Assembly: GCA_000023725.1 (NCBI GenBank)
Contig: CP001673.1
Location: forward strand, 2,304,342 to 2,368,341
From: Flavobacteriaceae bacterium 3519-10
GTDB lineage: Bacteria; Bacteroidota; Bacteroidia; Flavobacteriales; Weeksellaceae
Reading direction: 5' to 3'
DNA length: 64,000 nucleotides
The notes below the pieces were generated by a model. It saw nothing but the letters and a program-made list of their open reading frames with translations, was not told the origin of the DNA and did no database searches. Of the stretch, positions 60,307-64,000 are shown piece by piece. A program made the position numbers and the translations under genes. The number at the start of each line of letters is the position of its first letter. Position 1 is the stretch's first letter.

Positions 60307-60335
60307 CATCACATTTAAACAAACAATTATCTAAA

Positions 60336-61010
60336 ATGAAAAATCTATCAATCTTTGCGCTATCCGTATTTATGTTGGCAGCATCATGTAAAGAATCGAA
60401 AACCGACAGCGCAACTGTATCTACCGAGCAGGCTGTTGCAGAAACTGCGGGCGAAACTTTCAGCGTAAATTCAGACAGCAGCACTGTAAACTGGACGGCT
60501 TACCACAAGGGCGGCTTAAACCCAAGATTCGGTACCACCAAAGCTTCAGGTACATTTTCGGTTGAAAACGGCAACATCGTCTCAGGAAGCCTTGTTTCAG
60601 ATATCAATTCCCTTACAACGGATCCAAAAGCAGTTGACCCTTCTATCAACGATGGCAAAACCTCCGCTGACCTTGATGGACATTTGAAAAGTGCAGATTT
60701 CTTTGACGTTGCAAAATATCCAAGCGTGAAATTCGACATCACCAAAGTGGAAGACCTTGCAGCCGGAACTGCAAGTAAAGTGGAAGGCGCCAACAAAACA
60801 GTGAGCGGTAACCTTACCATTAAAGACAAAACCGTAAACGTAAGCTTCCCGGCGAAAGTGGAAGTTACTGAGGGCAAAGTGAACGTAACGTCAAAATTCA
60901 CCATCAACAGACAGGATTGGGGCTTGGCTTACGGAACTGAAGGCGATCCTAAAGATTGGATGATCTCTCAGGATGTAGATCTGGACCTTAATATTGTTGC
61001 AGGAAAGTAA
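60336..61010 (+). CDS. YceI family lipoprotein
   Basis: A 224-residue protein with a lipoprotein signal (MKNLSIFALSVFMLAASC) and a YceI lipocalin-like beta-barrel (about 43-222; STVNWTAYHKGGLNPRFGTTKASGTF, IVSGSLVSDINSL, KSADFFDVAKYPSVKFDI, GNLTIKDKTVNVSFPAKV). YceI proteins bind long isoprenoid or lipid chains. I chose the ATG at 60336; an upstream in-frame Met at 60210 would put 42 residues before the signal peptide. Confidence 0.92.
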   Translation: MKNLSIFALSVFMLAASCKESKTDSATVSTEQAVAETAGETFSVNSDSSTVNWTAYHKGGLNPRFGTTKASGTFSVENGNIVSGSLVSDINSLTTDPKAVDPSINDGKTSADLDGHLKSADFFDVAKYPSVKFDITKVEDLAAGTASKVEGANKTVSGNLTIKDKTVNVSFPAKVEVTEGKVNVTSKFTINRQDWGLAYGTEGDPKDWMISQDVDLDLNIVAGK

Positions 61011-61035
61011 TCATAGTAATATATTTTTTTTGGAA

Positions 61036-61062
61036 GGGCTGCATTTTGGTGCAGCCTTTTTT
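61036..61062 (+). terminator. terminator after the YceI gene
   Basis: GGCTGCA-N6-TGCAGCC (61037-61043, 61050-61056) followed by six T. Confidence 0.85.
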
Positions 61063-61154
61063 GTGCATAAATTGTCGTAAAATAACGTGCTTCAGCGCGG
61101 TTTTGGGTTTCCGGGGCGATTTTTGCTAACTTCACGTCGCTAAAAAAATAACAT

Positions 61155-62624
61155 ATGAACCCGACGATGATTCAGTTTTTCCATTGGTATTCAGATGGCG
61201 ACGCGCAGTTGTATGAACAGGTAAAAAATTCAGCAGACTACCTGCGCGAATTAGGAATTTCTTCGGTCTGGCTTCCACCTGCATACAAAAGCGCCGGCGG
61301 CGGTTTTTCGGTTGGTTATGATCCGTATGACCTGTATGATTTAGGCGAATTCGATCAAAAAGGGACGGTTTCAACAAAATATGGAAACAGACAGCAACTC
61401 GTTGAAGCGTGCAGGAGCCTGCAGCAGAACGGCATTTCAGTCATCGCAGATATCGTCCTGAACCACAAGGCCGGCGGTGACGAAAAAGAAATATTTCATG
61501 CCGTGAAAGTTGATCCTGAAAACCGCCAGCAAAACATCTCCGAACCGTTTGAGATCGAAAGCTATACAAAATTCACATTTCCGGGCAGAGGCGACCAATA
61601 CTCAGAATTTAAGTGGAATTTCCAGTGTTTTTCGGGCGTTGACTATGCAGAAGGCCACGATGGTATTTTCCAGATTATCCACGATCATGGCGACGGTTGG
61701 GAAGAAATGATTGATGACGAAAAAGGCAACTACGATTTCCTGATGTATAATGATATTGAGCACCGCAACCCCTTTGTCCGCGAAGAACTGCACACCTGGG
61801 GAAAATGGTACCACGACCAGATTTTTTTTGATGGTGTACGCCTCGACGCAGTGAAGCATCAGACGCCGGAGTTTTACAAAGGGTGGCTATACACGCTTCG
61901 GGCAGATACCGGAAAAAATATCTTTGCAGTGGGCGAATATTGGGCTCCCGGCGAGCTGCACCTGCTTCAGAAATATATCGACGCCACCGAGGGCAGCATG
62001 AGCCTGTTCGATTCTTCGCTTCAGCACAATTTTCACCAGGCTTCAAACCAGGGCGCGGATTACGATTTACGGCAGATTTTCGATGAAACCCTAACGCTGG
62101 CAAACCCGCTCCTGTCGGTTACGGTGGTCGATAACCACGATACACAGCCACTTCAGGCACTTGAAGCACCCGTTGAATATTGGTTCAAACCACTTGCATA
62201 TGCGCTGATTCTGCTGCGTGAAAACGGTTATCCGTGTGTTTTTTACCCCGATCTTTTCGGTGCGCACTACACCGATAAAGATGCCGAGGGAAACGACCGC
62301 GAAATCTTCCTCAATAAAGTTGAAAAAATAGAAGAATTACTGAAAGCCCGTCAGCTCTTTGCCTACGGACCTCAGCGCGATTATTGGGAAGACGCCAACT
62401 GCCTTGGCTGGGTTCGCGAAGGCGACGGTGAACATCCGGGGTGCGCTGTGGTGCTTAGCAACAAAGATGCTTACACAAAGCCAATGGAGATGGGCCTTAC
62501 ATATGCCGGACAGAATTTTTACGATTATCTGGGATGGTTCCCGGAGCAGGTTACGATTGAAGAAAACGGTTGGGGAAACTTCCCGGTGCCCGCAGGAAAC
62601 GTGAGTGTTTGGGTACCCGCCTAA
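61155..62624 (+). CDS. cytoplasmic GH13 alpha-amylase
   Basis: A 489-residue glycoside hydrolase without signal peptide. The (beta/alpha)8 motifs are visible: DIVLNHKAGG (about 99-108), RLDAVKH with nucleophile Asp231, GEYW with acid/base Glu261, and VDNHDT with Asp329, the three catalytic acids of GH13. The start (MIQFFHW) and the HK-type substrate region fit subfamily 5 bacterial intracellular amylases, which cut alpha-1,4 glucans such as glycogen or maltodextrin. Confidence 0.92.
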   Translation: MNPTMIQFFHWYSDGDAQLYEQVKNSADYLRELGISSVWLPPAYKSAGGGFSVGYDPYDLYDLGEFDQKGTVSTKYGNRQQLVEACRSLQQNGISVIADIVLNHKAGGDEKEIFHAVKVDPENRQQNISEPFEIESYTKFTFPGRGDQYSEFKWNFQCFSGVDYAEGHDGIFQIIHDHGDGWEEMIDDEKGNYDFLMYNDIEHRNPFVREELHTWGKWYHDQIFFDGVRLDAVKHQTPEFYKGWLYTLRADTGKNIFAVGEYWAPGELHLLQKYIDATEGSMSLFDSSLQHNFHQASNQGADYDLRQIFDETLTLANPLLSVTVVDNHDTQPLQALEAPVEYWFKPLAYALILLRENGYPCVFYPDLFGAHYTDKDAEGNDREIFLNKVEKIEELLKARQLFAYGPQRDYWEDANCLGWVREGDGEHPGCAVVLSNKDAYTKPMEMGLTYAGQNFYDYLGWFPEQVTIEENGWGNFPVPAGNVSVWVPA

Positions 62625-62667
62625 ATTTTTATTCAGCAGCATGGAGAGTGAGCTTTTTTCCACCACA

Positions 62668-62750
62668 CTACCGGCTTTCCACTGTATCCCGCAACCGCTG
62701 TCGCGGCTTCGGGGATGCCGTTTCAATCCGGGCTAAAAGATCATTTCCTC
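62668..62750. repeat. dispersed intergenic repeat, copy B
   Basis: Starts CTACCGGCTTTCCACTGTATCC and ends CAATCCGGGCTAAAAGATCATTTCC, matching the end blocks of the copy at 37279-37375. It lies just after the amylase gene. Confidence 0.6.
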
Positions 62751-62877
62751 AACTTTTCAACGGACAGATTTTTCAAAGAAACGTCCTGAAATTTAGGTTC
62801 AAAACCACCTTCAAATACAGCATAAAATTTTAGTATTATTTTATACTAATATTTTCTTATTTGAATGGTTTTATTGC

Positions 62878-62885
62878 TATTTTTG
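62878..62885 (+). promoter_or_regulatory. promoter -7 element of the radical SAM gene
   Basis: TATTTTTG, 23 nt before the ATG at 62909. TTTG at 62860-62863 is only 14 nt away. Confidence 0.45.
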
Positions 62886-62908
62886 CATCCACAATTTAAC
62901 ATAATCAA

Positions 62909-64000
62909 ATGAATTTCGAGCGCATCCAGGAAAAACTGGAGATCCTTGCCGACGCTGCAAAGTACGATGTATCCTGCTCTTCGAGTGGCGGAACCCGAAA
63001 AAATAAAGGCGGGCTGGGCAACAGCCATGCTTCGGGGATTTGCCATACTTATACCGAAGACGGCCGATGCGTTTCGCTGCTCAAAATTCTGCTCACAAAT
63101 CACTGTATTTACGATTGCGCCTACTGTGTTTCGAGAAAAACAAATGACGTTAAACGTGCCGCGTTCACTGTTGAAGAAGTAGTGGAACTCAGCATCAATT
63201 TTTACCGCAGAAATTATATTGAAGGTCTTTTTCTGAGTTCAGGCATTTTTAAAGATTCAGACACCACGATGGAAAGACTCGTTCGGGTGGCAAAAAAACT
63301 CAGGCTCGAACATAATTTTAACGGTTACATCCACCTGAAATCAATTCCCGGCGCCAGCGATGAATTGATGAAAGAAGCAGGATTGTATGCGGACCGACTC
63401 TCAATCAACATCGAAATCCCAACCGAAAAAGGACTCAAACTCCTCGCACCCGATAAGTCGCATTCTGAAATGATCAAACCGATGACTTTGGTTAAAAATG
63501 AACTTATCCTATACAAAGAAGAAAAGAAAATTTTCCGCAAAGTGCCAAAATTTTCTCCCGCAGGCCAGTCAACGCAGATGATTGTGGGCGCCACCAATGA
63601 AACCGATCTGAAAATTATTAAAGTAGCCGATCATTTTTACCAGAATTTCAACTTAAAGCGGGTTTATTATTCGGGATACGTGCCAGTTTTGGAGGACAGC
63701 CGCTTACCTTCGATTCATTCTCAGGTTCCAATCCAACGCGAAAACCGACTTTATCAGGCGGATTGGCTGATGCGTTTTTACGGTTTTGAAGCCAACGAAA
63801 TCCTCGATCCCACAAATCCTTTTCTCGATCTTGAAATCGATCCGAAACTTGCCTGGGCACTGCGGAACCGTGAACAGTTTCCGGTAAACATCAACACCGC
63901 AACCAAAGAAATGATTTTGCGCGTTCCCGGAATCGGCACAAAATCTACGGACAAAATTCTGATGGCAAGAAGATTCCAGAAACTCAACCTAGAAAATTTA
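62909..64000 (+). CDS. radical SAM protein of the DNA modification/repair type (3' end outside window)
   Basis: The frame is open from the ATG at 62909 to the window end, giving at least 364 residues. It has the radical SAM cluster CX3CX2C in NHCIYDCAYC (Cys66, Cys70, Cys73), preceded by GICHTYTEDGRCVSLLKIL, and ends with a helix-hairpin-helix segment (INTATKEMILRVPGIGTKS). This matches the family named putative DNA modification/repair radical SAM protein. Its usual partner is a DUF4130 protein, which if present would be beyond the window. The exact substrate is not established. Confidence 0.85.
   Translation, partial: MNFERIQEKLEILADAAKYDVSCSSSGGTRKNKGGLGNSHASGICHTYTEDGRCVSLLKILLTNHCIYDCAYCVSRKTNDVKRAAFTVEEVVELSINFYRRNYIEGLFLSSGIFKDSDTTMERLVRVAKKLRLEHNFNGYIHLKSIPGASDELMKEAGLYADRLSINIEIPTEKGLKLLAPDKSHSEMIKPMTLVKNELILYKEEKKIFRKVPKFSPAGQSTQMIVGATNETDLKIIKVADHFYQNFNLKRVYYSGYVPVLEDSRLPSIHSQVPIQRENRLYQADWLMRFYGFEANEILDPTNPFLDLEIDPKLAWALRNREQFPVNINTATKEMILRVPGIGTKSTDKILMARRFQKLNLENL

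Larger units (their letters stand above)
59795..60335. other. intergenic region between the subunit operon and the YceI gene
   Basis: About 540 nt, AT-rich, divergent region. It contains TACCTTTG on the minus strand (59857-59864, 62 nt before the subunit gene), and three TTGAGAC motifs, two of which form an exact 15-nt direct repeat (60030-60044, 60051-60065). No gene is convincing here. Confidence 0.6.

Overview
The window is chromosomal DNA from a flavobacterium, most likely the Chryseobacterium/Kaistella group of Weeksellaceae (Bacteroidota). I infer this from the protein families (gliding-motility/T9SS C-terminal sorting domain, DUF4295 beside rpmB-rpmG, DUF6428 in an ars operon, OmpA proteins with thrombospondin type 3 repeats), from near-absence of Shine-Dalgarno sequences, and from many Bacteroidota-type -7 elements (TAnnTTTG) 4-60 nt before start codons. 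No insertion sequence, prophage, CRISPR array or rRNA was seen. Most of the window is ordinary core genome.

Layout. 1-840: end of an alpha/beta hydrolase and a DUF1304 membrane protein. 848-1855: DHH phosphoesterase. 1997-4491: arsenic operon (ArsR, DUF6428, ACR3 pump, phosphatase-type reductase). 4599-8236: rpmH, ftsE, accA, gltX. 8333-11969: small glycan group (cupin, DUF6492-like protein, two GT4 glycosyltransferases). 11959-17981: rocD, an LRR-like protein, accC, accB, rpmF, yceD, pdxA. 18088-22370: ribE, an orphan histidine kinase, a tRNA methyltransferase, a small exported protein, tsf. 22467-32891: a large T9SS-exported protein, fmt, recQ, two tandem OmpA/TSP3 porins (one lacking its peptidoglycan-binding domain), folK, sppA, glsB. 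32958-37211: ftsY, DUF4295, rpmG, rpmB, murB, an aminotransferase. 37441-42349: M3 peptidase, GIN-domain lipoprotein, TPM/TPM/LemA operon. 42427-49102: folA, a TPR-like membrane protein, TRIC channel, coaD, ddl, lpxK, NYN protein, dinB.

49298-59794 is the accessory region and the main find. A minus-strand operon (59794 to 54565) encodes, in order, a small secreted beta-protein with pilin features, a PapD-like periplasmic chaperone that keeps the Arg/Lys pair used to grip subunits, a two-domain secreted protein ending in a subunit-like domain (tip adhesin architecture), and a 932-residue outer-membrane beta-barrel with N-terminal Ig-like and C-terminal beta domains (usher architecture). A near-perfect 33-nt palindrome followed by a T-run lies just after the first gene, where it could let the major subunit be made in excess. 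A second subunit paralogue lies 8.5 kb away, 13 nt behind an AraC-type regulator (49298-50702). I read this as a divergent chaperone-usher pilus of Bacteroidota. The barrel lacks an obvious classical usher N-domain, so the usher assignment is inference. Between the two loci are tRNA-Leu(CAG) and a cyanophycin pair cphA-cphB, whose synthetase lacks the usual N-terminal domain.

60336-64000: YceI lipoprotein, cytoplasmic GH13 alpha-amylase, and a radical SAM DNA-repair-type protein cut by the window edge. Three copies of a degenerate dispersed intergenic repeat occur near 35.9, 37.3 and 62.7 kb.
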